Notes: generated by a model from the sequence alone, not told the origin. Positions 45,827-56,389 are shown, counted from the first letter of the stretch. The stretch: 64,000 bases of DNA from Forficula auricularia (GCA_024734495.1 JALMQS010000225.1:12181573-12245572); one strand, 5' to 3'. Translations and numbers: made by a program.

Positions 45827-46454
45827 GGGCGACACTAATAGGGTCACTTTTTACTTTTTATGTAACCCTTAAAAAGACGGTGAAGAGGAATACAAGATTG
45901 AAAATTTAAAGATAGGGGATACAAATTTGAATGAAATATAATTTTTATGAATAAGTTATTATTATTAATAATAATAATCAACTTAAGCCTATTAAACCGA
46001 GAAAAATGAAGAGATAAATGTTAAATAAATAAAAATAAATCATTTTTATTTGTATAGGTGAGAAAGTAAGCAGCAGTGAGTGACGTTCCTCTCCTAGGGG
46101 GACGGGTTGATATCATGCAGAGCAGGAATGTCGGTTGGGTCCTCTACATACAGGCGGGGCATAAATCATTTCCCGTTCGTGGTAGAGAATCGAGGATTCA
46201 TATAAAAATAGCAGAATGGATAATTTACAGTTTCCTTTAAGAAGAGACGTGAGCGAGGCTTTTCACCACATCATCATCCTCATCTCTTCAGCTTAGATTC
46301 AAACACATTTACACGCAGATAAATATTATCTCTCCCATGGGGTGTATGCGAAAATAGATCAATATCATTTAGAAACGAAATTAATTTCTAGATTCGATCA
46401 GTTCTTCTGCCCAAGAAGATTAAAGATAACTTTTAAAGGTGAAAAGATAATTAA
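45827..46454. other. no gene assigned; GC-richer patch
   Basis: 46080-46200 (CTCTCCTAGGGGGACGGGTT; ACAGGCGGGGCATAAATCAT) is GC-richer than its surroundings but lacks a frame or motif I recognise. Confidence 0.35.
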
Positions 46455-47165
46455 TTTAGACCAATTTTTATTTCATACAATCATCATCATTGAGTATAGA
46501 GTCCTAAGACTGGTTTGATGCAACAATTCGTCTCCACTCGACTCTGTCCCCCGCCAGCTGTTTGACCTCTCTAAATGTCTGGCACCCCCCATATCCCCAA
46601 TAATTTGGTTGAAATATTCTGATCTGGACCTTCCCCTTTCTTCTCCCCCCTCCAAGATATCATCCCCTAAGCAATGTCTCAGTGTGTGCCCCATCATCTG
46701 ACCTCTTCTCTTCTTCAGACTCTTCCACAAGGTTCTTCTTTCTCCGATTCTTCCAAGAACTTCTTCATTTGTAATTTTATCCATCCATTTGATATTCATC
46801 ATTCTTCTGTAGCACGACATTTCGAAAGCCTCTAATCTCTTTCTCTCCGCTTTTCTAATTGTCCAGGTTTCACACCCATACATGGCTATGCTCCATACAT
46901 ATGTCTTCAATAGCATCTTCCTGTTTTCTAAGCTAATTGAGGAGGAGCATAGTAGTTTTTGTTTTGAATTAAACCCCATTTTTGCTTGGGCAATTCTTTA
47001 TTTAATTTCGTTTTCGCTCCTCCCATCCCATGTTATTTTACTTCCTAGGTAGCGGAATTCCTTAACTCCTTCTAGGTTTTCTTGGTTAATTTTGATGCAT
47101 TCCTGTCTCGTTTGTTCTTTTTTTTTTTTTGTACAAACTAGGTAGGACCTTGGTTTTATTCTTGT
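46455..47165 (-). pseudogene. non-LTR retrotransposon reverse transcriptase C-terminal fragment
   Basis: Minus-strand translation reads IKINQENLEGVKEFRYLGSK, a stop, RIAQAKMGFNSKQKLL, then LENRKMLLKTYVWSIAMYGC, ETWTIRKAERKRLEAFEMSC, YRRMMNIKWMDKITNEEVLG and, after a shift near 46590, REVKQLAGDRVEWRRIVASN and stop. YLGS.IT.DGR, TYVWS.A.YG.ETWT and EAFEM.CYRRM are the usual C-terminal landmarks of this non-LTR group. Palm, endonuclease and ORF1 are lost. At least one nonsense and one frameshift mutation make it inactive. It ends in ATGATGATG-type tail sequence. Confidence 0.8.
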
Positions 47166-47750
47166 TTATTTCATACAATAACTGTTTGAAATAAATATAT
47201 AAAAAAACTTTTTATGCCATTTTTTAGCGAGCCTAAGCCAAAACAAATATTGAAATAAACATAATTTGACAAATAGATTATAATAAACTTTGTTCTAAAG
47301 ATGAAAATAGTTTTTTTGCATATTAAAAAATTAATTTAAGTAATTAAAACACAAATTAGAAGGAAATGTCTTTTCTAAAACTCGGATTGCTATTCACAAA
47401 TTTTTGGGATTTTAAAAATGCTTATAAATGAACAGTTTGTGCTAGAAGGCTGAAAGAAATATGTTGCTTACTAATATAAACTAGTGTGACAAATATAAAT
47501 TCATTAGCAAAAACCATTCGAAAGGTCGGATTTTTTTTCTAATTTTCTGCATTTTTCAAGTTCTGTAGCTCTAGAGAGCTCAAAATCGAATTATTAATTC
47601 GTTAAGGAAATCCATAAATTTTGGCGCCAAAATTCTATAGGACCTACCATTCTATCGGAAACCAGAATTATTGATATGCAAAATGATTTTCTCCACGTTT
47701 CAAACATTTCTATAATAGCCAATAGAAATACAAAATTTTTAAAAATTTGC

Positions 47751-48425
47751 AAAAAAAAATGTATTTAACCTAAATTGAGAGGTATGTAAATATTTACATC
47801 ACGTGGCTTGTGGATATCATGTCACTTGTTTTCTTTAAAAATAAAATGACATTTTAAAATATCTGATTTTTTTTGACTTTTAAGATTTTTTTATAATTTT
47901 AAGGATGAGATTTTATTTTTCTTTCTCTAAAATTGAAAACGCAATCAAAGTCAATCAATAGAATCAATAAATAATTGCCCTGAGAATGGAACCTCTCAAG
48001 ATGAATAGAGAATTGAATGTTTTGGAGGTTTATCGAAATCATTTATATTGCCAATTAAGATACAATATTTTCAAAATTAGGTCATCATACAAGCTTCAAA
48101 TAAAAAAAAAGTATTTGACCTAATGGCGATGTATGTAAATATTTACATCAGGTGATTGTCACGTGGATATCACGTGACTTATTTTCTTTTGATAAAAAAA
48201 TGTTATCTTAGGTAAAAAACTTAAAGATCAAATTATATTTTAAAATATCTGATTTTGAATTTTTTTATTAGTTATTTGTTTTTTTGATTTTAATGAGATT
48301 TTATATCAATTTTTTTTTCTTTAAAAATGAAAACGAAATCCAAGTCAATCAATCGAATCGATAAATATTTGCTCTGAGAATGGAACCTTTCAAGATGTAT
48401 AGGAGAGAAAGGGAATTGAATGTTT
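47751..48425. repeat. diverged tandem duplication with conserved palindrome and E-boxes
   Basis: Units 47751-48040 and 48103-48425 align with an offset of about 350 bp (GTATTT.ACCTAA; TTTTAAAATATCTGATTTT; AAGTCAATCAAT; CTGAGAATGGAACC). The flanks are diverged, yet the 16-bp palindrome ATGTAAATATTTACAT is identical at 47784-47799 and 48133-48148, and CACGTG follows in each (47800, 48160, 48171). It lies directly upstream of the GC-rich island. A cis-regulatory duplication is possible. Confidence 0.55.
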
Positions 48426-49190
48426 TTTGCGGTTGATGGTTCGTGGGGCCCCCTTGAAGAGGTGGGATGTGGTGGCCATTCCCTGAGTAGCTTCGCCCCC
48501 CCAAGGGGGATCAATACCCGCCACGCGTCGACCGTTTGCGTGCGTGCGTGGTTTATTTCCTATGACAACGCTGTCAGCAAACCAGACCCAAAACAACACA
48601 CCTCCTGAGGAATCCCCGCACACAAATCGATCCTCCACATCAAACCAAGGTTTTCCAAGCAAAAGGAATTCATTCAGGTGACAGTGAATAAGGTGATCAG
48701 TCCATCATTGATTGGAAATTGAGCGGTGCAAAATATGACACAAGTCCAGGGGGATGTCTACTCACAGAAGCAACAAATCGAATCCGTCATGGCGTGATGT
48801 CGAGGCTGGATTGCTCAGGTCACGTGGTCACACATCCCTCCCGATGGCCACGTGGGCAAGATGTCGCGGATCAGGCCTGGAACAACGGTGGGACCCACGG
48901 GGTGAATGGGACGCGGACCGAGGCGCAGTTTGTTTTGGTGCCAAAGGGTCTGGAAAGATCGCCGAGGGCGAGTGTGCGCGGGGCCATCCATGGGCCATGG
49001 GGGCACACCCCCGATCCCCGATCGATCCAAGGCGAGGCCAGCCAACAACTACCAACCGATTGCCAACAACGCCCTCCACCTACCATCTACCAACTCAAAC
49101 CCAAATACACACAACCCCCACACGAAAACATAACAAACTCCCCCTCCTTCGAATTATGCTAGCAAGAGAGAGATTTAAAATTATATAAAT
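48426..49190. other. GC-rich island, coding status unresolved
   Basis: GC-rich and CpG-containing (CGCCACGCGTCGACCGTTTG; GGGACGCGGACCGAGGCGCA), with overlapping open frames of up to 147 codons on both strands (plus 48719-49162 and 48754-49188; minus 48390-48662). None shows a recognised domain, and frames open on both strands are expected by chance in GC-rich DNA. The C-rich, T-poor right half (49040-49140) looks like an untranslated leader. A promoter/first-exon region is the favoured reading. Confidence 0.35.
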
Positions 49191-49257
49191 AAACCTAAGT
49201 ACCTCGCGAATCTCGCTCATGTTTTGTTTTAGCTAAAACGGATATATTAATATTATT

Positions 49258-49530
49258 TTTAATATTTTAATTTCAAGTAAAAAGGTCGATTTTTATTTGC
49301 AGCCAGAATAAAATATTTTTTTTTGTCAACGTTTTGACTCTATCTGACCATCAGGCAAAGAGTTGAAATTAATTGCAATAAAAAAATAATATTAATATAG
49401 GTAAACGGGGGTTTCTTAGTTGATCCTTTTGAACCTTGAAGAAGAAGGGACGATCCTTCGAATTGTCGAGTTTTTTAAGAGAATGAAAATTATGTTCTAA
49501 TAAATTATTTTATTCGGAATTATCCGTGGG
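49258..49530 (+). repeat. dispersed repeat with two divergent core-like motifs, copy C
   Basis: AAAAAGGTCGATTTTTATTT, GTCAACGTTTTGAC..TCTGACCATCAGG (minus-strand CTGATGG..AAAACGTTGAC), AATTGCAATAAAAAAATAA, then TTGAAGAAGAAGG..CCTTCGAATTGTCGAG and AAGAGAATGAAAATTATG. The most diverged of three copies. Confidence 0.5.
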
Positions 49531-49912
49531 CTGTTTTTACATCAAATCAGTATTGAGTTTTACCACTCTATCTTTAATAGAAAATACCTCTAATTAATTA
49601 ATTGAATATCGATCTTATCAATTTAATATTTTATAATGTGTTATATTCATATTTTATTAAAGAAGTAGGTATGAATGAATAGCTAAAACTGCCCTCTCCT
49701 TTGAAATGAGATTTTGACTTCTCAAGAAGGGGATTTCAAAAAGCTAACCTTTAACCTACCCACTATTTTGTCCATTGAAAGGGAAGATCCACCCCGTTTT
49801 CTCTATCGCCCTTGCTTTCGTTTTTCTACCCCCAACGTTCCTTCTTTCTTTGACCTACTTCCATCAATTTAAAAAAAAAAAATAACTATCATTTTTCTTT
49901 AATTATTTATTT
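49531..49912. other. no gene seen
   Basis: AT-rich with pyrimidine-rich stretch 49795-49860. Nothing assigned. Confidence 0.4.
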
Positions 49913-50527
49913 TCCAAAATATTTTGGTCTAAAATTTAGAGGGTTTGAGAAACAATTTTTGGTTCTATGTAAATAAATGAATACCAATATATTAGTATTT
50001 TTAATGTCTAGGTATATAGTTTATGGGTGGACAATTGTACAAATTTGTTTCTCTGAATACGGAATCATCAGCACCGATATAACAAATAAAATGTGAAAAA
50101 ATAGGCTTTTTGAACTAAAAACGATATTCGGGGTTGCTGAGATATGCCTATGTTTTGTGTTGCGGTTTTGTGAGGGTTTGGACTGTATTTAAGGTAACTA
50201 CAAACTCTTTTTCTGTTTAAAACAGATTTTTTGCGAATTTATATGTATAATATAATAATATATCTTTGTGTTTTTATATTATAATTTTTATTTATTTTTT
50301 TATTTTAATAAATGCACCCAGTAATGGCGCTGTTATTTTTTCACATTTCATTTGTAACTAAAGTCCTGATGATGCCGTTTTCGGCGAAACAAACTTGTAA
50401 AATTGTCCACCCATAAACTATACATATGGTAGCCATTAAAAATACTAATATTTATTCATTTGTTATTTACATAGAACCACAAATTGTTTCCTAAGGCCTC
50501 CAAATTTTACCACCAAAATATTCTAGA
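49913..50527. repeat. 0.6-kb foldback with hammerhead-like cores
   Basis: Arms of about 150 bp (CCAAAATATTTTGGTCTAAA / TACCACCAAAATATTCTAG; TTCTATGTAAATAA; TAGTTTATGGGTGGACAATT) flank a unique 270-bp centre. Each arm ends inward in a core-like motif. Target duplications not resolved. Confidence 0.6.
50366..50400 (+). ncRNA. hammerhead-like core with strong stem II
   Basis: CTGATGA, extra T, GCCG-TTTT-CGGC hairpin, GAAA, then ACAAACTTGT, able to form a 4-bp stem III. Stem I pairing is poor. The left-arm copy (minus, C3 at 50071) has a disrupted stem II. Confidence 0.35.
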
Positions 50528-51162
50528 TTGAGGGAATAGGAAACAACTTTCCAGCACGCCTGTATAAAGGTTTATTCACATAGTATATATATTAATATTT
50601 ATTTCCTTTCAAATTATTAACGTAGAGCTTTTCTAAGGAATCAATTTTATTTATTTAGATAAATTCACCTGCGTTTGGCTTGTCTATTGTGGTATCCTAC
50701 AGGCTACAGGTTGAGAAACGCTTGACTAGGATATTTAGTCCAAGAGCTGGTGACACATTTTTGAGTACGGATTTGACCCAACTATTATAGAATTAATGCG
50801 TAATAGTACCGTCTATGATAATTGTACAAGGAATGGCCAGTCTGGCTGGCCTAAGCAGGTGGACCAGGTAGTGCGCATGGTGTGAGTGCGGTAAAAAATA
50901 CATATGTGTTAAAAAATATTTTTGACCCACAATGAAATTATAAAAATTATAATTTATAGTCAATTATAAGCATAATATATTCACTCCAGACCATTTGAGT
51001 GATGGAACGTGGAACCAGACCACCCCAAAGTGTATTTTTACAACACGAAAAAAAATTTAATGCTATTTTTTTCATGTTGTAATACACTTTGGAGTGGTTT
51101 GGTTCCACGTTCCACCACTCAAATGGTCTGGAGTGAATTTATTATGTTTATAATTGACTATA

Positions 51163-51462
51163 AATTATAATTTTTATTTTTTTGCAACGAAATTTTCTCT
51201 GGAGAGAGACGGACTGGTAGAAATTTTAATTGAAAGTAATGGAAGGCAGCCCAGAGGTAGTGAGGAAAGAAAAAATTAACACATATGAAATAAGGTGTAA
51301 TTTATTGGAATCCTTCCTCCTTTCCTTTCAAACCGACGTTTCGGAGGATTTTTCCCTCCTTCTTCAGGGTTTCAAAGGGTCAATGAATGAAACAAATAAA
51401 ATGTTTCCTTCTTCCTCACTACCTCTGGGCTGCCTTCCATTACTTTCAATTATAATTTTTAT
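51163..51462. repeat. foldback insertion with 15-bp target duplication
   Basis: Insertion 51178-51447 is bounded by AATTATAATTTTTAT at 51163-51177 and 51448-51462. Removing it restores exact pairing of the host palindrome arms. Its own arms mirror AGTAATGGAAGGCAGCCCAG and AGAGGTAGTGAGGAA. It belongs to the GGAGACGGACTG family (482, 17992, 55444). Confidence 0.85.
51335..51367 (-). ncRNA. hammerhead-like core with 5-bp stem I
   Basis: Minus strand: AAACC, CTGAAGA, extra A, GGAGG/CCTCC hairpin with a 7-nt loop, GAAACGTC, GGTTT. Stem I AAACC/GGTTT is perfect and ACGT is palindromic. Together with 9769-9799 the best candidate in the window. Confidence 0.5.
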
Positions 51463-51667
51463 AATTTCATTGTGGGTCAAAAATATTTTTTAACACATAT
51501 GTATTTTTTACCGCACTCACACCATGCGCAGTACCTGGTCCACCTGCTTAGACCAGCCAGACTGGCCATTCCTTGTACAACTATCATAGACGGTACTATT
51601 ACGCATTATTTCTAGTTGGGTCAAATCCGTAGTCAAAAATATGTCACCAGCTCTTGGACTAATTTTT

Positions 51668-52428
51668 ATAATAAGACAAACCTCAAGAATAATGAATGAA
51701 CTTAGTTCTCTTTTCAACAAATTTTTCACATTTTTCAATGGATCTAAGAAGCAAATAAAAAATCGCCATTGTCTTTTTAGAAATATATCTACTATTTATT
51801 TGGAATCAGAAACATAATCAGAAATGTTTTTTTGGGGTTTTAGGTTAAGAGGAGAAAAAATTCATCGAGCATAATATATGTGTGTGTACGTGAGTGGTAC
51901 GGACCGTGTTGAAGAATATCTATTTCAAGAATTCTGTTTAATGTATCTATTTTATAATCTCGCGACCCTCTCCCCCCTTCTAGCCATAGATACCCTTCAG
52001 ACACCTTTTTCATCTTTCAAACTGGGTTCCGGGTTATACATGTAAATATTTACAATTCAGATGAGAAAGTTTCACAAAACCTTAATAGAAAAAATAAATT
52101 ATAGAAGTTATGCCCTTCTTTTAAATTATCCTCTCTTCTTTGTAGATTTTCTCTCGATCTTCTCTGGTATTTTTTTTTTCAATAATTTTTCTAATTATAA
52201 ATATAATAATAAACATAGAGATTCTTTTAATCAAAATAAAAAAGAAATCAGCTCGAAACATGCTTAACGTTTTTTGGTCATTTTTTAATTATAAAACTCA
52301 AGAAAAAGGGAAATAAGCTGACGTGTTCTGATGTGGCCATCCACTTGACTTTACCATACAACCTGGCCCCTCACTTATATTTAATATTTAATAAAATTAT
52401 TTATAATCATGTAGGGAAGGGGAGCTAG
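51668..52428. other. no gene seen
   Basis: AT-rich, with one C-rich stretch near 51965-51985. ATGTAAATATTTACA occurs once more at 52040. No exon recognised. Confidence 0.4.
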
Positions 52429-52805
52429 TTTTTGCATTTTTAGACTTCTTGGGTCCCACTGATTGTGTATACAAAATTTTGTTGAGTTTGCTCAAATGTC
52501 CTAGATTTTTAATTTTTGACCCTCCCCCCCCCCCCCCCATTTTGGGCGGTTAGTTTTTTCATTTTTAGTTTTCTGGGGTCCCACTGATTATGTATACAAA
52601 ATTTGGTTGAGTTTGGTCAAATGGCCTAGATATTAATTTTTTGACCCAGCACCCCCCCCCACACACATTTCTGGCGGTTAGTTTTTCCATTTTTAGACTT
52701 CTGGGGTCCCACTGATTATGTATACAAAATTTGGTTGAGTTTGGTCAAATGGCCTAGATTTTTAATTTTTAACCCCCCTCCACCTCCCTTAATTTTGGGT
52801 CGATA
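52429..52805 (+). repeat. three tandem units of about 125 bp with poly-C tracts
   Basis: Units start at about 52429, 52554 and 52682. Each has CATTTTTAG, GGGTCCCACTGATT, TGTATACAAAATTT, GTTGAGTTTG, CAAATG.CCTAGAT and a run of 6-17 C residues, then GGCGGTTAG. Related single-copy sequence is at 4333-4450. Probably an amplified Helitron-family interior. Confidence 0.8.
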
Positions 52806-53944
52806 TGCACCAAAATCTAATCAGCTCTTAATCTCAATGGACCAAAACTACGTGTGCAATTTGGTTTCGATATTCACACTAGAGCTAGCTCGTCCACAAA
52901 ATTTGGTAACGCACAGACTAACAGACATTTTGACAAAAAAATTATTATCTCGAAAAATATAATTTTTTCGATGTTCACTTATTAGGGCTTTTTTATAGAG
53001 CGAAATGCCATGGGTTCGCTCAATTTTTTTAATCGAAATAGTTTAAGTCGTTTTTGAGATATTTCGAAAAAAAAGAAGGAAAAAAACCACTTTTTTCATG
53101 CACGATTACAATACTTGACCATACCCTGTATGGTAAAGTAAAAAAATTGTAAGATTCAGTAAGATCAAATTTTGGAAATTTGGAATTTTTTTGGCTAGAA
53201 AGTTAAAACTTAGGATGAAGGTACATACAATACAATTCAAACTTTACTGCCAAATTACAGTACGATGTAATCATTCAAGTTCCCCCAAGAGATTCGATTT
53301 GTTCTTATTTTCTGCATTTTTAACAGACCTCTTCAACAGGAAGTTTCCAAACTAAAAAGCACAAAATTTAAGCACTTCTTTATTTTGGAAATGCAAATAT
53401 TTTCGCAGCAAAACAAACTTGATACGGCTTTCTTTACTTGCTTTATTGTATGTAGAGGAGATACACAGGCAGAAGAAAAAAAAATTAAGCTTGAAATAAC
53501 ACATTTTTAAAGGGGGATAAAAAAAAATTGAGCGTAGGGAGGTACCGAATAATTTTTGATTGTTTTAAGATTTTTGAAGGTGAATTTTTTTACACTAATC
53601 AAATAATTTATATGGAAAAACCAAAGAGTGTTTGTTCTGCTTGATGCAAGCAATTAAGTATATGTAAATATTTTTCCTTAAATTTTCAATAAAATAAGTG
53701 CAATTTTTAAAAGGTATTATTTAATAAAAAATGATTTAATTATTAATTCTGTGATCATGCTTAAATGAGGGTACACATAAACGACTACAAAATACTACTT
53801 AACAAAATTCAATTGTAGATGAGCTTTAGAGTTACATTTTTAGGAATAATCACAAAATTAGTGAATAAAAAATCATGTTGTATTAATATTAAGTTCTGGA
53901 ATAAAATTTCATTCTTTAAAAACTATTTCTTTCATTTTTTTTTT
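52806..53944. other. no gene seen
   Basis: AT-rich. 52900-53110 reads like the common repeat phrase TTCGAAAAATATAATTTT..TTTTTGAGATATTTCG. TTCTGCTTGATGCAAGCAA at about 53636 is a remnant of the hairpin family terminus. Confidence 0.4.
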
Positions 53945-54400
53945 AATTTCATCAGTATCTTCTTCTTCTCCTGGCCTTTTTCCCATTTCCTTTTATTTGG
54001 GGGTCGGCTCTCCTGATCATTTTTCTCCAGAGGCATCTATTCTGGGTCGTTATTGGGTTTATTTCGCTATTGGCTAGGTCGTTCTTTACTACAGACATCC
54101 ATGTATGGCGAGGTCTTCCGGGTTTTCTCGGTCTAGTATTATTAAGGTCCAGCACCTTCCTGGCCTCCTCATTACGTGGCCGTACCATCGGATTCGCGTT
54201 TCTGAGAGTTTTTCTTGAATAGGTCGAACTTTAAATGTACCTCGTATGTACCTGTTTGGTACTTTGTCTATGAGGGTAACTCCCGCGGACCATCTGAGCA
54301 TTCACATTTCGGCAACGTATAGTTTGTTCTCTTATTGGTTTTTTAGTGGCCAGCACTCGGAGTCGTACAGCATCGCCGGCCTCACCGAAGTTTGTATATA
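53945..54400 (-). pseudogene. non-LTR retrotransposon C-terminal fragment (RTE-like wording)
   Basis: Frameshifted minus-strand translation: LYDSECWPLKNQ, stop, ENKLYVAEM, stop, MLRWSAGVTLIDKVPNRYIR, GTFKVRPIQEKLSETRIRWY, GHVMRRP, then in another frame ARKVLDLNNTRPRKPGRPRH, TWMSVVKNDL, and TQNRCLWRKMIRRADP. These are the standard C-terminal blocks (E.RMLRW..GVT..DK..N..IRG; RWYGHV.RR; RGRP..TW). Multiple stops and shifts: dead. A different family from the fragment at 46.5 kb. Confidence 0.8.
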
Positions 54401-54989
54401 TGTGTATTAATTTCATCATTATGTATATAATTAAAAAAAATATATAATGAGAAAAAATTGATAACGATAAAAAGGAAGGAAGAATTTATTTTATCATCCA
54501 ACATGCCAAGTGTTAGCCTTGTCATCCGGACCTACTACGTTTCCTAATCGAATAATTATTATTTAGTTGATTTTTATTTAATTGCTAATTATTATTATTT
54601 ATTTATTTTTAAAATATGGATTTGTTTCTTATTAGTCGGTAAGCTCAAGAGGGCTATATATTGATAATATATGCATAAATGAAGAATTTATTTTACATAT
54701 ATTTAAGTTTATTATTAATTATTCAGGGCGAGTCTAGTGTAAATAAGTTTTCACTTTTTATGCTATTAAATAAATTAAATAAATGTGTGGATAAGCGATT
54801 CTTTCATTGGAATGATGATATCTTTTCCTTTAGAGCTAAGGCATTGCAAGAATGCCATATACAAGTCCAGGCATCTTACAGACTAGTAGAGATTAATTTC
54901 TTAATTTCTATTAATCTAGGAACAGCTTGTTAACTCTAGGTAAAAAAAAATATTAAATCGAAATTAATAACCTTTATCATTTAAAATTA
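54401..54989. other. no gene seen
   Basis: AT-rich. The frame at 54679-54933 is unremarkable. Confidence 0.4.
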
Positions 54990-55177
54990 TTAAGGTAGTT
55001 GTTTCGCGACAATACTAGCAACAATTGTTAATGCTAGAGTATATAGAACAGACAATAAGGATTCATAATTCATAAGCCCAAAACTTTTTGCTGTTTATGT
55101 ACCACTACTAGCCAATCCCGTGCTCGTTTGACAAATCTAGCAACACTGTCCGAGCTTGTATATATTTTATCATAGAA

Positions 55178-55312
55178 ATGGCAGATAAAGTACATTATAA
55201 AGGAAGATTTATAAAACAAAAGGTTCTTAATAGGCGATTGAAAGCTGTTGCGACAATGGCTGAAGCGAAAAAAATCAACAAAGTACTAAAGTTAACCGAC
55301 TTTTTAGGTTAA
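55178..55312 (+). CDS. 44-codon basic ORF inside the TTAA element, copy 3
   Basis: Starts MADKVHYKGRFIKQKVLN, then RRLKAVATMAEAKK. After that an indel shifts it to INKVLKLTDFLG and stop. The first 32 codons agree with the 7229-7342 copy apart from T2A, I5V and K19R, while third positions differ often. No domain recognised. Confidence 0.35.
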   Translation: MADKVHYKGRFIKQKVLNRRLKAVATMAEAKKINKVLKLTDFLG

Positions 55313-55433
55313 ATAAATGCGTTGTTGCCAGTTGTTTTTAGTGCAATTTTTCATTATACATTTTTTATTATTTATTCATTATTATCTCAGAAACTGTGTT
55401 GTAACTATGAATTAAAATTTTCTTAAAAAATGT

Positions 55434-55570
55434 ATTAGTTATTAAGATTGGAGTAATTTTTGGAGACGGACTGTTAAGTGAATTAAGTGGATATCGATGA
55501 GGCAGTCAAAAAAAAAGAAGATAATTTACACTATCTTTTTATTCATAAAACCGATTAGTTATTAGTTATT
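55434..55570. repeat. truncated hammerhead-family insertion with 10-bp target duplication
   Basis: Direct repeat ATTAGTTATT at 55434-55443 and 55561-55570. The insertion begins AAGATTGG, contains GGAGACGGACTG, GGATATCGATGAGGCAGTC and TTTTTATTCATAAAACCGA, and stops there (plus a TTAGTT filler). The matching foldback at 17992 continues into CGTTTCGG. The break lies 2 nt from the predicted ribozyme cleavage position. Confidence 0.75.
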
Positions 55571-55834
55571 GTTTAATGTTGGTTTAGATTTTTATAACAA
55601 TGTTAAGAAGAGTTTCTTAATTATAATTAAATATGTATGTAAACTTTCCGATATCCCGTATAGTGCAATGTATAAGAGTCTGAAAAACTCTATCTTTGGA
55701 ATTTAATATCTCCGGAACTATATTGCTCATAAATTTCGATTTGCTACCAATCGATGCAGAAGTATTTAAATAATAATCTATCTAAATTTCAAAAAAATTC
55801 TAAGAAAACCCATATGGTGAAACAACTACCTTAA

Positions 55835-56389
55835 TTCACAGAAACTGCAAACAGCAGAAGTCTTGAAAAAGTTTCAATTTTTCCGTGAGTTGACTGGACA
55901 GAAGGTGTGTAATGGAGAGAGGTGATTTCTGAGGCAGAAGAAGCTGGGTCGTATTCCGCCCACACACACACACACATAAACATACAGTTTATATCATTTC
56001 CATTCTAAGACTCGGTATAAAAGAAAGAAAAAAGAGAAAAGAAGAGAGATGAGCAATGAACATGATCCAGCTCAGCTCGGCATCAGCCGCCTCAACATTC
56101 CAAAATGAAACAAAGCAATAAAAGAGAGAGAGAGCTATCGATTCCATTTTCAATCCGTCAACTCACAATTTAACTTTTTAGATGACAATGAAAAAGTCTA
56201 AGATCCAGTGGTCAACAAAATAAGCAAAAGGAAGATGAAAATCTGACAATCGGAACGGTCCAATAGACCAGATTAATGGAAATAATTAAAAAAAAGAAAT
56301 TAATTCGATTTAAAAATAATAGAATATTCGATATATACATTATTTTCTTAGCGATCGGACTGATGATACTTTTGGGTTAATCCACCCAT
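55835..56389. other. no gene seen
   Basis: AT-rich; (CA)n at 55959-55976, AAGACTCGGTA at 56007-56017 and (GA)n near 56120. Nothing else assigned. Confidence 0.4.

Larger units (their letters stand above)
50733..51667. repeat. large palindrome (arms about 308 bp) interrupted by a retro-insertion
   Basis: Left arm 50733-51041 and right arm 51075-51667 (minus the 285 bp of insertion plus duplication) are near-perfect reverse complements: TAGTCCAAGAGCTGGTGACA, GCGTAATAGTACCGTCTATG, AAGGAATGGCCAGTCTGGCT, TGAGTGCGGTAAAAAATACA, TTCACTCCAGACCATTTGAG. No core motif and no coding capacity. Family unknown. Confidence 0.8.
54990..55834. mobile_element. TTAA-flanked element, copy 3 (reverse orientation, with insertion)
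   Basis: TTAA at 54990-54993 and 55831-55834 bound an 837-bp copy inverted relative to 6826-7527, with intact GGTAGTTGTTTC ends. It is about 143 bp longer than copy 1 because of the insertion at 55434-55570. Confidence 0.8.

Noticed and set aside
48719..49188. Two overlapping 144-147 codon plus-strand frames as protein-coding genes
   Set aside because: Similar-length frames are open on the opposite strand, composition is simply GC-rich, and neither translation shows a domain or conserved pattern.
52429..52805. CRISPR-like array
   Set aside because: Units are 125 bp, contiguous without unique spacers, and the sequence is clearly eukaryotic.
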